This document shows, one piece after another, positions 25,904 to 34,509 of a stretch of 36,048 nucleotides of DNA. Numbering within the stretch: the first letter of the stretch is position 1; each line of letters starts with the position of its first letter. The notes below the pieces were generated by a model. That model had not been told where the DNA came from, searched no databases, and worked only from the letters and a program-made list of their open reading frames with translations. The stretch lies in assembly GCA_903892635.1 (NCBI GenBank), contig CAITJH010000074.1:1-36048 (forward strand). Reading direction: 5' to 3'. This stretch comes from an uncultured Actinomycetes bacterium (GTDB lineage: Bacteria > Actinomycetota > Actinomycetes > S36-B12 > UBA5976). The position numbers were made by a program, and so were the translations under genes.

Positions 25904-27178
25904 TTATCTACTTATTGTCATCGAATAACCCAGAGCTGCTTCGTAGAATTCAATCGACTCTTTCTCCAACCCCTCCTGCGCAAGTATCCTTGCGGCGTAA
26001 TGCAGAAATTTTGGAATTTCAACACTGCCATGGCCTCGAGACCTCACTAACAGGTCCTTGGCGTTTAAGAGAATTGAGATGTCATTTGAAATATGAAACT
26101 TTGCTTTAGTTTCCAAGATACTTAACTCAATAAACGCGCCCGAAGTAGTCTTTCCCAGAAGCCTTAGCCCTTCAGCAGAAATATCAAGTGCTGAATCGAA
26201 GTTCTCCCCCTTTAACGCAATTTCAGCGCGAGCCACACATGCAGAAGCGGCGTCAATTGGTTTACCCATCGCTAAAGCTTCGATAAAGGCAGTTTCCGCC
26301 AACTCCTCGGCATCTAGTTCAGCGACCGACCCCGCGACTTCGACACCCATATTTGCCAATGCCGCACGCATTCGAGGTAGCGACTCTATGAGTTCAGCAG
26401 CTTCAGCCCAATTGATGGCTTGTTGCATATATGTGAAAGCTCTACCGGCATCTCCGCTTTCTTGAGCGATTCCCGCTTGATTCCAAAGCACTTGAGAAAG
26501 TGACAGAGGAGAACTAAGCCCTGCAGCCATCTCTTTCGCGCGTATTGTTAAACGACTGGCCATGCTGAGTCCGCCGATTTGGATGTAACAAGATGCCAAT
26601 TGACAAAGCAAAGAAATTTGGTCCGTCAACAACCAGGAATTGAATTCTTTCGAGCGAATTGCAATCTCACCTTTTACCGCTCCAGTCGCTGCATCATTAA
26701 CAGAGTAGTAGCAGCGAATTAAATCAAGCCAAATTTCTGGTTCTAGCTTTTCACCCGCTACAAAATTAGTTGAAGTGAGGTTTTCGAGGATCTCTATCGC
26801 TTCAGCAATTTGATTAAGTCCGTAGGCGCACTTAGCGTTCAAATGAACTGCCTGTATTTGAATGCTTTTCGAAATCGAATCTTGCGACAAAATTTTGATA
26901 ATCGATGCTCGCGCTTGGTCATACTCTCCAAGATGAATCGCAACTTTTGCTGAATTTAGTAACTCGAACATTTCAGAGTCAGGCAACTGATTTTGCAACT
27001 GATCTAGACCGACGGAAAAACGTTCAGCGAATGCCTCCAGCATATCTAAGGTTGGCGTTCTTGATCCAGACTCAACTAAAGAGATATAGCTCGAAGCACA
27101 GATGCCTTCCGCCGCTTGACTTTGAGTCAATCCCGCCAAAAGACGGGCACTTTTAAAGCGTTTCGCAAATTCTTCCAT
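25904..27178 (-). CDS. XRE-family regulator with TPR-like helical repeats (RRNPP-like)
   Basis: A 424-residue cytoplasmic regulator. Residues ~4-60 form an XRE helix-turn-helix (KRFKSARLLAGLTQSQAAE, then SYISLVESGSRTPTLDMLEA). Residues ~70-424 are a run of helix pairs with TPR-like spacing (for example LLNSAKVAIHLGEYDQARASI and AEIALKGENFDSALDISAEGLRL). This architecture is that of RRNPP regulators (PlcR, NprR, Rgg, PrgX), whose helical repeats bind a short imported peptide. The frame is open to 27364, but ATG 27178 begins exactly at the HTH and avoids overlapping the divergent 42-codon ORF. The Shine-Dalgarno is weak (TAAGAAA). No ligand-specific residue can be identified by eye, so peptide binding is inference. 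Confidence 0.82.
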   Translation of the reverse strand: MEEFAKRFKSARLLAGLTQSQAAEGICASSYISLVESGSRTPTLDMLEAFAERFSVGLDQLQNQLPDSEMFELLNSAKVAIHLGEYDQARASIIKILSQDSISKSIQIQAVHLNAKCAYGLNQIAEAIEILENLTSTNFVAGEKLEPEIWLDLIRCYYSVNDAATGAVKGEIAIRSKEFNSWLLTDQISLLCQLASCYIQIGGLSMASRLTIRAKEMAAGLSSPLSLSQVLWNQAGIAQESGDAGRAFTYMQQAINWAEAAELIESLPRMRAALANMGVEVAGSVAELDAEELAETAFIEALAMGKPIDAASACVARAEIALKGENFDSALDISAEGLRLLGKTTSGAFIELSILETKAKFHISNDISILLNAKDLLVRSRGHGSVEIPKFLHYAARILAQEGLEKESIEFYEAALGYSMTISR

Positions 27179-27245
27179 TTTCTTACAAACTACCTTACTG
27201 CCTGTAAATATATATTGTAAATTATGGATAACTGGAAGGAAACCC
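27179..27245. promoter_or_regulatory. 67-base divergent promoter region between regulator and 42-codon ORF
   Basis: AT-rich. It contains direct repeats TGTAAAT at 27203-27209 and 27216-27222 (13 bases apart), an inverted pair TTACAA (27183-27188) and TTGTAA (27215-27220), and the TTTCTTACAA core at 27179-27188 shared with the secreted-protein promoter. A plus-strand promoter TTACTG (27195-27200), 17-base spacer, TAAATT (27218-27223) is possible. The layout fits a regulator controlling its own gene and the divergent peptide ORF. Confidence 0.45.
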
Positions 27246-27374
27246 ATGAAAAGAATACTCGCTATCTTGCTAGCAACAGTGCCCGGAACAAATTCAGTTG
27301 GTATTTCATTTAGTTCGACAGCAAATAGCTGGAGACTTGCTTCAAACCCCAACCCAAGCTTCACTATCTGCTAG
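27246..27374 (+). CDS. Candidate 42-residue secreted pre-peptide, divergent from the XRE-TPR regulator
   Basis: ATG 27246 to TAG 27374. GGAAGGA ends five bases before the ATG, one of the best ribosome sites in the island. The protein begins MKRILAILLATV: two basic residues then a hydrophobic run, followed by a Ser/Asn-rich segment (possible cleavage near SSTANS) and a C terminus PNPSFTIC. In RRNPP systems the cognate signal is such a short pre-peptide, encoded beside the regulator, exported by Sec, trimmed and re-imported. It also resembles the start of the nearby secreted protein (MKKILA, similar Ser-rich stretch), so a decayed paralogue is the alternative. It is only 42 codons long and unsupported by homology. 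Confidence 0.45.
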   Translation: MKRILAILLATVPGTNSVGISFSSTANSWRLASNPNPSFTIC

Positions 27375-27382
27375 TTTCCGCT

Positions 27383-27967
27383 ATGCATAACGCGAAGAAA
27401 ATCATCTCAGCGGTTGTGTTCGCGCTACTAATCGCGAGCACAACCTCTGGCTGCGGAAAAACGAAGCCTAAAATTTTAGAAACGCCATTCGTTGATCAGT
27501 CTGTATACGAAATGGCCTACGGACTGGGATTCACGATTGCTTATAAACCTTCCTTGGATCCTCAATCCAGTGATGGTCTCATAAAGTACCCAAACATCGA
27601 AGTGGTTGCCTTTCGAGCTGGTGACTACATGGTGCCCAGCAATCAGCTGTGCGCTCCAAATAACTCTGTGTCCACACATCATTTAAATAGTGCATGTGCT
27701 CCAATTAATGGCCGAAAAGACCAACTTCACATTTGGACGATTCCAAAGAATCAAAAAACTTTCTCTATTTCATTGTTACAAGATGACAGCATCGTTGACG
27801 CCTACATTTTGGAACTACCTGACAATGTTCCATGTAACTTTGCGATGTGGTACGGGCCTCAACCATTTCTAAATGACCCCATTCCATCGGATACATCTGA
27901 TGCCTCACTGACGGATACGCCTGATTCCACTCCACATGTAAACACGAAACTCCCAACAACTTGGTAG
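27383..27967 (+). CDS. Probable lipoprotein of unknown function
   Basis: A 194-residue protein with an N-terminal export signal (MHNAKKIISAVVFALLIAST) and a lipobox-like TSGC at Cys24, predicting a membrane-anchored lipoprotein. Three more cysteines follow in NQLCAPNN, NSACAPIN and NVPCNFAMW. The last ~30 residues are Pro/Asp/Ser/Thr-rich and disordered-looking. No family is recognised. It starts eight bases after the stop of the 42-codon ORF and lacks a clear Shine-Dalgarno, so its translation is probably coupled to that ORF. In the context of a peptide system it could be a surface receptor, binding protein or immunity factor; this is speculation from position. Confidence 0.7.
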   Translation: MHNAKKIISAVVFALLIASTTSGCGKTKPKILETPFVDQSVYEMAYGLGFTIAYKPSLDPQSSDGLIKYPNIEVVAFRAGDYMVPSNQLCAPNNSVSTHHLNSACAPINGRKDQLHIWTIPKNQKTFSISLLQDDSIVDAYILELPDNVPCNFAMWYGPQPFLNDPIPSDTSDASLTDTPDSTPHVNTKLPTTW

Positions 27968-27998
27968 TCCGTCTGTACGTACATCAAGTGAGAGTGTT

Positions 27999-28826
27999 TT
28001 AGCCCTTTGCGGCGGCAGGGCTTGGGATGCCATGAGCCGCGAAATACTCGGCTCCCCCATCAAGTGCAGTCAGAACCCACGGACCATCTTCGGTGATGGC
28101 CACTGTGTTTTCCCAGTGGCTCGCACGTGAACCGTCATCGGTGACAACAGTCCAGTTATCGGCAAGCGTATGCACATGGCGCTCGCCTAGTGTGACCATC
28201 GGTTCGATAGCAAGGGCCATGCCGGCTTGAAGTTCAACTCCGCGTCCCGGTGAACCAAAATTTGGAACCGCTGGATCCATGTGCATCTTTGTGCCGATAC
28301 CGTGTCCAACATATTCTTCGAGAATTCCGTAGTCGCCCGCCGAACGAATTGTTGTCTCGACTGCGTGACTGATGTCGGTCAAACGATTTCCAACAACTGC
28401 TTTTGCAAGGCCGGCCCACATTGATTCGCGAGTGACATTCGACAGTTGCGTTTGTGCAGCAATCGGAGTTCCAATTTCAATTGTGATTGCAGCGTCTCCA
28501 TGCCAACCATCAACGATTGCGCCGAAGTCGATGGACAACAAATCACCATCAACAAGTTTGCGATCGTTCGGAATGCCGTGCACAACTTCATCATTTGTCG
28601 ATGCACAAATCACTGATGGATATCCGTAGTAACCAAGGAACGATGAGTCAGCGCCAAAGCGGGTTAATTCTTCTCGCGCGATGCGATCAAGATCGTTTGT
28701 TGAAACACCGACGCCGGCTTCAACTTTCATGCGCTCGAGCACAGTGCCGACAACAATGCCGGCCTTGCGCATCAAGTCAATTTGCGCAGGTGTTTTGATT
28801 TCGATTTTGTCTTTGCGTCCGAACAC
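27999..28826 (-). CDS. map: Methionine aminopeptidase, type I
   Basis: Removes N-terminal methionine from nascent proteins using two metal ions. In the 275-residue protein the metal-binding residues are visible in SIDFGAIVDGWHGDAAIT, VGHGIGTKMHMDP, and MALAIEPMVTL with the C-terminal glutamate in ENTVAITEDG. It starts at GTG 28824-28826 nine bases after the adk stop. In most actinobacteria infA follows directly; here the next same-strand ribosomal-cluster gene is ~5.4 kb away. Confidence 0.96.
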   Translation of the reverse strand: MFGRKDKIEIKTPAQIDLMRKAGIVVGTVLERMKVEAGVGVSTNDLDRIAREELTRFGADSSFLGYYGYPSVICASTNDEVVHGIPNDRKLVDGDLLSIDFGAIVDGWHGDAAITIEIGTPIAAQTQLSNVTRESMWAGLAKAVVGNRLTDISHAVETTIRSAGDYGILEEYVGHGIGTKMHMDPAVPNFGSPGRGVELQAGMALAIEPMVTLGERHVHTLADNWTVVTDDGSRASHWENTVAITEDGPWVLTALDGGAEYFAAHGIPSPAAAKG

Positions 28827-28835
28827 GTCGGCTAC

Positions 28836-29393
28836 TTAAGCGTTAAGTGCAGTGAAGATGCGATCGGTGACTTCGGCAACATCGCCAAGTCCGTCGACAC
28901 CAACGAGAATTCCGCGGCTGCTGTAAAGCTCGGTAAGCGGAGCTGTCTGCTCGGTGTACACCTCGAGGCGACGACGAATGACGTCTTCGGTGTCATCGGC
29001 GCGACCTTGTTCCTGCGCACGATTCAGCAAACGGCGAACAACTTCATCGGTATCTGCAGTCAGTTCAATGACCTTGTCCAGACCTTTGCTCGACAGCATT
29101 CCATCGAGTTCTGCAACCTGTTGGATTGTGCGCGGGTATCCATCGAGCAAGAATCCATTTGCGGTGTCATGCTCTGCAAGACGTGCGCGAACCATGCCAT
29201 TAGTTACGGAGTCTGGAACATACTCTCCAGCATCCATGTACTTCTTAGCCTCTTCGCCAAGTGCGGTGCCTTCGGCCAAGTTTGCGCGGAAAAGATCGCC
29301 AGTTGAGATGTGTGGGATGTTCAGACGTTCACAGATAACTGCGGCCTGAGTACCTTTGCCAGCTCCGGGTGGACCCATAATTAACAGACGCAT
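28836..29393 (-). CDS. adk: Adenylate kinase (short-lid form)
   Basis: Converts ATP and AMP to two ADP. The 185-residue length marks the short-lid type that lacks the ~27-residue lid insertion; the P-loop is GPPGAGKGT, with LLDGYPRT and RADDTEDVIRRRLEVY. It begins with a TAATG one-base overlap with secY. Confidence 0.97.
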   Translation of the reverse strand: MRLLIMGPPGAGKGTQAAVICERLNIPHISTGDLFRANLAEGTALGEEAKKYMDAGEYVPDSVTNGMVRARLAEHDTANGFLLDGYPRTIQQVAELDGMLSSKGLDKVIELTADTDEVVRRLLNRAQEQGRADDTEDVIRRRLEVYTEQTAPLTELYSSRGILVGVDGLGDVAEVTDRIFTALNA

Positions 29394-30685
29394 TACTTGA
29401 GGAATCCCTCGTAGTTGCGCTGTTGCAATTGGCTTTCGATCTGCTTAACAGTATCTAGACCAACGCCGACCATGATCAGCAAACTTGTTCCACCGAAAAT
29501 AAATCGCTTGCCAACACCAAGTGCATCGAATGCGATGTAAGGAATTGTTGCAATCAAGCCAAGATAAATTGCACCTGGCAACGTGATGCGGTTAAGGACA
29601 TAACGAAGGTAATCTGCAGTGGGCTTACCAGCACGAATACCTGGGATGAATCCACCGTACTTCTTCATGTCGTCAGAAACTTCTTCTGGATTGAAAGTAA
29701 TCGAGACATAGAAGTAAGTGAAGAAAATAATGAGCAAGAAGTTTGCGGCAAGGTAAGCCGAACGACCTGGTGCCATGTACGTCGACACCCATTGTGCCCA
29801 ACTCGACTGCGAACCTGTCAGTTGAACAATCAAACTTGGCAAGTACAGCAACGACGAAGCGAAAATGACTGGGATAACGCCAGCTTGGTTCACCTTGATT
29901 GGCAAGTAACTTGTTGCGCCTCCGAGTTCCTTACGTCCAACCATGCGCTTGGCATACTGAACCGGAATTCGACGTTGAGCTTGTTCAACGAATACCACAC
30001 CAGCAATAGTCAGAAGTCCAACACCGATGGTGAGGAAGAACTTCATTGATCCATCGATCTTCCAGATCGAAGACAACTGACCGGGGAATGACGAAATGAT
30101 CGATGTAAAAATCAAGATTGACATACCGTTACCGACACCGCGATCGGTAATCAATTCACCGAGCCACATGATCAAAGCAGTACCAGTTGTCATTACTAAG
30201 ACCATGGTGAGCAACAACGAGATTGACTGATTTGGCATCAACTGTTGATTACAACCTTGGAACAAACGTCCTGGTGTACGAGCAAGAGTGATGATGGTCG
30301 TTGACTGAAGAACTGCAAGAGCGACTGTGAGGTAACGCGTGTACTGCGTAATCTGCGTCGTGCCTGCTTGGCCTTCCTTCTTGAGTGCTTCAAGGCGAGG
30401 AATGACAACACCTAGCAACTGAATGATGATGCTTGAGGTGATGTAAGGCATGATGCCGAGTGCAAAAATCGAAAGTTGGAGTAATGCTCCACCTGAGAAG
30501 AGGTTGATCAAACCGTAGATCGAGTTGTTGTGGACTTGATTGATGCAGGTATGAATCGCTTCGTAGCTCATACCTGGGGTTGGAACAACTGAGCCAAGAC
30601 GGAACAACGAAATAATGCCCAGCGTAAAGAGCAACTTCTTTCGCAAATCCGGTGTTCGGAATGCTGCTGCAAATGCGCTGAGCAC
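29393..30685 (-). CDS. secY: Protein translocase subunit SecY
   Basis: The main channel of the Sec translocon in the plasma membrane, 430 residues with about ten hydrophobic segments. Motifs include LFRLGSVVPTPGM near the N terminus, IMPYITSSIIIQLL, GVGNGMSILIF, and YGGFIPGIRAGKPTADYL. It starts at GTG 30683-30685 with AGGAGG just upstream. A perfect 16-bp inverted repeat sits between its ribosome site and rplO. Confidence 0.98.
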   Translation of the reverse strand: MLSAFAAAFRTPDLRKKLLFTLGIISLFRLGSVVPTPGMSYEAIHTCINQVHNNSIYGLINLFSGGALLQLSIFALGIMPYITSSIIIQLLGVVIPRLEALKKEGQAGTTQITQYTRYLTVALAVLQSTTIITLARTPGRLFQGCNQQLMPNQSISLLLTMVLVMTTGTALIMWLGELITDRGVGNGMSILIFTSIISSFPGQLSSIWKIDGSMKFFLTIGVGLLTIAGVVFVEQAQRRIPVQYAKRMVGRKELGGATSYLPIKVNQAGVIPVIFASSLLYLPSLIVQLTGSQSSWAQWVSTYMAPGRSAYLAANFLLIIFFTYFYVSITFNPEEVSDDMKKYGGFIPGIRAGKPTADYLRYVLNRITLPGAIYLGLIATIPYIAFDALGVGKRFIFGGTSLLIMVGVGLDTVKQIESQLQQRNYEGFLK

Positions 30686-30703
30686 TAGTGCCTCCTATGA
30701 GAA

Positions 30704-30743
30704 GTCGGTCGCTTAGCCAAATGTTACTGGCTAAGCGACCGAC
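30704..30743 (-). promoter_or_regulatory. Perfect 16-bp hairpin between rplO and secY
   Basis: GTCGGTCGCTTAGCCA (30704-30719) and its exact inverse complement TGGCTAAGCGACCGAC (30728-30743) are separated by 8 bases. The mRNA hairpin ends about 8 bases before the AGGAGG site of secY. There is no U-run after it. It may be a partial terminator/attenuator, an RNA-processing or stability element, or a control of secY translation. Confidence 0.8.
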
Positions 30744-30758
30744 GCCTAATTAAATTTC

Positions 30759-31202
30759 CTACTTAGCTTCGTTGACTGAACCACCGGCAGCGGTGATCTT
30801 TGCCTTTGCTGAATCTGAGAACTTGTCGGCTGTCACGTTGACCTTGACCGAAATGTCTCCTTGGCCAAGAACCTTGACGAGTTCGCCCTTGCGAACTGCG
30901 CCGGCCTTAACCAAATCAGCGATGGTGACGTCTCCACCCTGTGGGAACAGAGCGTTGATCGTTGCGACGTTGACTACTTGGTATTCAACACGGAATGGAT
31001 TCTTGAAGCCCTTGAGCTTTGGTGAACGCATGTGAAGTGGCATCTGGCCACCTTCGAAACGTGCTGGAACCTGGTAGCGAGCCTTCGTACCCTTGGTACC
31101 GCGGCCTGCAGTCTTACCCTTTGAACCTTCACCACGACCAACGCGGGTCTTGGCTGTCTTGGCACCTGGGGCTGGACGGAGGTGGTGAACCTTGAGAGTC
31201 AT
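30759..31202 (-). CDS. rplO: 50S ribosomal protein L15
   Basis: A 147-residue L15 with N-terminal [36 protein letters not shown], the Gly/Lys-rich 23S-binding region, and a mixed alpha/beta C-terminal domain. It follows rpmD by two bases and ends just before the strong hairpin and secY. Confidence 0.97.
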   Translation of the reverse strand: MTLKVHHLRPAPGAKTAKTRVGRGEGSKGKTAGRGTKGTKARYQVPARFEGGQMPLHMRSPKLKGFKNPFRVEYQVVNVATINALFPQGGDVTIADLVKAGAVRKGELVKVLGQGDISVKVNVTADKFSDSAKAKITAAGGSVNEAK

Positions 31203-31204
31203 AA

Positions 31205-31387
31205 CTACTTAACCTCCTCAACGCTGACCAGGTGACGGACAACGTTAATCATGCCGAGGATCTCAGGACGAGCTTCCTTAACAACTGAATCACCGATGTG
31301 CTTTAGGCCCAACGAGCGAAGTGAATCGCGTTGGTTCTGCTTGCCACCGATTTCTGACTTGAGCTGAGTGACCTTAACTTGCGCCAT
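31205..31387 (-). CDS. rpmD: 50S ribosomal protein L30
   Basis: A 60-residue L30 with [31 protein letters not shown], the complete conserved core. It starts with a TAATG overlap on the rpsE stop. Confidence 0.97.
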   Translation of the reverse strand: MAQVKVTQLKSEIGGKQNQRDSLRSLGLKHIGDSVVKEARPEILGMINVVRHLVSVEEVK

Positions 31388-31998
31388 TACGCACCAACCT
31401 TCTCTGCATTAGCGCGAAGAAGTGCTGCTGGTGCAACCTGCTCTAGTGGCAGACCGCGACGCTTTGCAACATCTTCTGGACGCTCGAGCATCTGTAGCGC
31501 TGCAACAGTCGCATGCACGATGTTGATTGCATTGTCGGAGCCAAGTGACTTCGAAAGCACATCGTGAATACCTGCACACTCAAGTACTGCACGCACTGGT
31601 CCACCGGCGATAACACCAGTACCAGGAGCAGCAGGACGGAGCATAACAACGCCAGCTGAATCTTCACCCTTAACTGGGTGAGGGATTGTTCCTTGGATGC
31701 GAGGAACTGAGAAGAAATTCTTCTTAGCTTCTTCAACACCCTTAGCGATTGCTGCAGGAACTTCCTTAGCCTTGCCATAGCCAACGCCAACCTTGCCATC
31801 GCCGTCACCGACAACTACAAGTGCGGTGAAGCTGAAGCGACGACCACCCTTAACAACCTTTGATACGCGGTTGATTGTTACAACACGCTCAACAAACGCG
31901 CTCTTCTCGACAGGTGCCTGATCGCGACGATTGTTGTCACGACGGTCGCGGCGCTCGTTGCCTTCGCGCTCGTTTCCGCCTCGCTGATTTCCAGCCAT
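31387..31998 (-). CDS. rpsE: 30S ribosomal protein S5
   Basis: A 203-residue S5 involved in decoding fidelity. The first ~30 residues are a charged Arg/Asn/Glu-rich extension; the double-stranded-RNA-binding domain ([47 protein letters not shown]) and C-terminal domain ([17 protein letters not shown]) follow. Overlaps rpmD by one base. Confidence 0.97.
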   Translation of the reverse strand: MAGNQRGGNEREGNERRDRRDNNRRDQAPVEKSAFVERVVTINRVSKVVKGGRRFSFTALVVVGDGDGKVGVGYGKAKEVPAAIAKGVEEAKKNFFSVPRIQGTIPHPVKGEDSAGVVMLRPAAPGTGVIAGGPVRAVLECAGIHDVLSKSLGSDNAINIVHATVAALQMLERPEDVAKRRGLPLEQVAPAALLRANAEKVGA

Positions 31999-32022
31999 AA
32001 TTCTTTTCCTCTTCCCTTTGGC

Positions 32023-32403
32023 CTAGAACTCGAGGCCGCCCTCGCGGGCGCCATCTGCTAGGGCCGCGATACGACCGTGATACTTATTGCCACCGCGGTC
32101 GAATACGACTGCATCGATGCCGGCTGCCTTGGCGCGTGATGCGACAAGCTTGCCAACTTCCTTGGCCTTATCGGACTTGTCACCAGTTGCCTTACGAAGA
32201 TCGGCTTCCATTGTGGATGCTGATGCCAACGTGCGGCTTGTGGTGTCGTCAACTACCTGCACGAACAAGTGACGTGCAGAGCGGTTAACTACCAAGCGTG
32301 GACGAGTTGCTGTGCCAGTGACCTTTTTACGGACACGAGTGTGACGACGCTTACGCGCGACAGCCTTCTTGTTACCTGAACCTAATTTGGCTACGACAGA
32401 CAT
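32023..32403 (-). CDS. rplR: 50S ribosomal protein L18
   Basis: A 126-residue L18 that binds 5S r[40 protein letters not shown] and the C-terminal [33 protein letters not shown] overlap with rplF. Confidence 0.97.
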   Translation of the reverse strand: MSVVAKLGSGNKKAVARKRRHTRVRKKVTGTATRPRLVVNRSARHLFVQVVDDTTSRTLASASTMEADLRKATGDKSDKAKEVGKLVASRAKAAGIDAVVFDRGGNKYHGRIAALADGAREGGLEF

Positions 32404-32945
32404 TACTTCTTGCCAGCCTTTCCAGCCTTGCGGCGAATAACTTCACCTGAGTAACGGACACCCTTTGCCTTGTATGGATCTGGCTTACGAAGCTTGCGAA
32501 GGTTGGCTGAAACTTCGCCGACCTTTTGCTTGTCGATACCAGATACATGCAACTTGGTTGGGGTTTCCACGGTCAAGGTGATGCCCTCAGGAGCATCGAT
32601 CTTGATTGGGTGGCTGTAGCCAAGTGCAAATTCAAGGCCAGTGCCTTGCTGAGTTACACGGTAACCAGTACCTGAGATTTCCAAAGTTTTGGTGTAACCA
32701 TCAGTTACGCCAATGACCATGTTTGAAATCAAGGTGCGGGTCAAACCATGAAGTGAGCGGCTCTTGCGTTCGTCGTTTGGACGAACAACTGTGAGCACGC
32801 CGTTTTCGTCGCGCGAGACCGAGATCGGTTCTGCAACTACGAGGCTAAGAGTTCCCTTTGGCCCCTTAACAGCAACGTTGGAACCATCAATGGTTACCTC
32901 GACGCCGGCAGGAACGTTAATTGGAAGACGACCAATACGTGACAT
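32403..32945 (-). CDS. rplF: 50S ribosomal protein L6
   Basis: A 180-residue L6 beginning [21 protein letters not shown] and ending [25 protein letters not shown]. The frame is open to 33005, but ATG 32943-32945 is the conserved start and has AAGGGGA upstream in the 11-base gap to rpsH. Confidence 0.97.
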   Translation of the reverse strand: MSRIGRLPINVPAGVEVTIDGSNVAVKGPKGTLSLVVAEPISVSRDENGVLTVVRPNDERKSRSLHGLTRTLISNMVIGVTDGYTKTLEISGTGYRVTQQGTGLEFALGYSHPIKIDAPEGITLTVETPTKLHVSGIDKQKVGEVSANLRKLRKPDPYKAKGVRYSGEVIRRKAGKAGKK

Positions 32946-32956
32946 CAGTGATCCCC

Positions 32957-33355
32957 TTACCAGACGTAGGCGAGAACTTCTCCGCCTACACCCTTCTGTG
33001 CACACTGCTTGTCAGTCATCAGACCAGCAGAAGTTGAAATGATTGCGATACCAAGTCCACCAAGAACCTTTGGAAGGGTCGTTGTCTTTGCGTACACGCG
33101 AAGACCTGGCTTTGATACGCGCTTTACGCCAGCGATTGAACGCTCGCGGTTTGGGCCGTACTTAAGGCTGATCGAGAGTGTCTTGCCTACGGTTGCAGCT
33201 TCGACTGAGAAGTCGCCGATGTAACCTTCACGCTTCAAGATTTCAGCAATGTGCTCTTTCATCTTGGAGTGTGGCATTGACACATGCTCATGATGAGCTG
33301 AGTTTGCATTGCGAACACGCGTCAGCATGTCTGCAATCGGATCTGTCATTGTCAT
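32957..33355 (-). CDS. rpsH: 30S ribosomal protein S8
   Basis: A 132-residue S8 with [22 protein letters not shown] at the start and [35 protein letters not shown] and GEVLAYVW at the end. In several bacteria S8 autoregulates the spc operon; no target site could be confirmed here. Confidence 0.97.
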   Translation of the reverse strand: MTMTDPIADMLTRVRNANSAHHEHVSMPHSKMKEHIAEILKREGYIGDFSVEAATVGKTLSISLKYGPNRERSIAGVKRVSKPGLRVYAKTTTLPKVLGGLGIAIISTSAGLMTDKQCAQKGVGGEVLAYVW

Positions 33356-33409
33356 TGTGGCTTGTCGCCTTCCTCGCCGTGGTATCCCTTCGGACCTACG
33401 GCGTAATTG

Positions 33410-33595
33410 TTACCAGGAGCTCTTTGTGATACCTGGAAGTTCGCCGGCATGTGCCATCTCGCGGAAGCAAATGCGGCAAAGACCGAACTTACGGTAGACC
33501 GAATGTGGACGTCCACAGCGTTGGCAACGGGTGTAGCCACGTACTTTGAACTTAGGAGTCTTTTCTGCCTTGTTTTTTAGACCTGTTTTAGCCAT
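33410..33595 (-). CDS. rpsZ: 30S ribosomal protein S14, type Z (zinc-binding)
   Basis: A 61-residue S14 of the short type with a zinc ribbon Cys24, Cys27, Cys40, Cys43 ([20 protein letters not shown]). It lies three bases after rplE and 54 bases before rpsH; the gap holds no gene. Confidence 0.97.
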   Translation of the reverse strand: MAKTGLKNKAEKTPKFKVRGYTRCQRCGRPHSVYRKFGLCRICFREMAHAGELPGITKSSW

Positions 33596-33598
33596 GGC

Positions 33599-34162
33599 TT
33601 ATGCCTCCTTGAACGGAAAACCAAGGTGCTTTAGCAGAGCTCGGCCTTCTTCATCGGTCTTTGCTGTGGTTACCAAAGTGATGTCCATGCCACGGGCACG
33701 ATCAACACTGTCTGGATTGATTTCGTGGAACATAACCTGTTCGGTCAAACCGAAGGTGTAGTTGCCATTGCCATCGAACTGCTTTGGTGACAAACCACGG
33801 AAGTCACGGATACGCGGAAGCGCAAGTGTCAACAGACGATCCAAGAATTCCCACATACGATCGCCACGAAGTGTCACGTGTGCACCAATTGGCATGCCTT
33901 CGCGCAGCTTGAACTGTGCGATCGACAAACGAGCCTTGGTCACCTGTGGCTTTTGGCCGGTGATTGCGGTGAGGTCGCGGATTGCGCCTTCGATCAACTT
34001 CGAGTCACGAGCTGCTTCGCCAACACCCATGTTCACAACGATCTTTACAAGACCTGGAACCTGCATTGGGTTTGCGTACTCGAACTCGGCCTGTAGTGCA
34101 GGCACGATGTCGGAACGATACTGACCCTTCAAACGAGGGGCAGCGTTAACTGCGGTAGACAC
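33599..34162 (-). CDS. rplE: 50S ribosomal protein L5
   Basis: A 187-residue L5 (5S rRNA and P-site tRNA contact) with [41 protein letters not shown], and [21 protein letters not shown]. It starts at GTG 34160-34162 in a one-base TAGTG overlap with rplX. Confidence 0.97.
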   Translation of the reverse strand: MSTAVNAAPRLKGQYRSDIVPALQAEFEYANPMQVPGLVKIVVNMGVGEAARDSKLIEGAIRDLTAITGQKPQVTKARLSIAQFKLREGMPIGAHVTLRGDRMWEFLDRLLTLALPRIRDFRGLSPKQFDGNGNYTFGLTEQVMFHEINPDSVDRARGMDITLVTTAKTDEEGRALLKHLGFPFKEA

Positions 34163-34509
34163 TAGGCGTCCTTTCCAGTCTTGCGTGCAACACGAACGCC
34201 ACGAGTGGTTTCGTATGTCGAGCCATCTGCACGAGTCTTTTCAGCCTTTTCGCGACGCGCGCCAACCTTGGTTGCCTTACCGTCTGCTACTAGTGCAACG
34301 TTCGAAATGTGAATTGGTGCTTCAACTGTTTCAATGCCACCTACAACGGCACCACGAGTTGTGGTGTCTTTGCGTACGTGACGCTTCATGCGGTTAACGC
34401 CTTCAACGATTACGCGATCGCGGTCGTTAAGAACTGCAAGAACTGTGCCCTTTGCGCCCTTATCCTTACCGGCGATAACGATTACTTCGTCACCAGTCTT
34501 GATTTTCAT
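34162..34509 (-). CDS. rplX: 50S ribosomal protein L24
   Basis: A 115-residue L24 with the KOW motif ([25 protein letters not shown]) and [16 protein letters not shown] junction with rplN; one-base overlap with rplE. Confidence 0.97.
   Translation of the reverse strand: MKIKTGDEVIVIAGKDKGAKGTVLAVLNDRDRVIVEGVNRMKRHVRKDTTTRGAVVGGIETVEAPIHISNVALVADGKATKVGARREKAEKTRADGSTYETTRGVRVARKTGKDA

Noticed and set aside
27179-27364. N-terminal extension of the XRE-TPR regulator to 27364
   Set aside because: The extra 62 residues precede the helix-turn-helix, look unlike the family and are antisense to the 42-codon ORF; ATG 27178 starts exactly at the domain.
22629-27998. Prophage, transposon or integrative-element origin of the island
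   Set aside because: No integrase, transposase, phage gene, tRNA target or flanking direct repeat is visible; only position and composition suggest acquisition.
30704-30743. Classical intrinsic terminator between rplO and secY
   Set aside because: The stem is perfect but no U-run follows, and secY with a strong ribosome site begins immediately after; listed as a regulatory hairpin instead.
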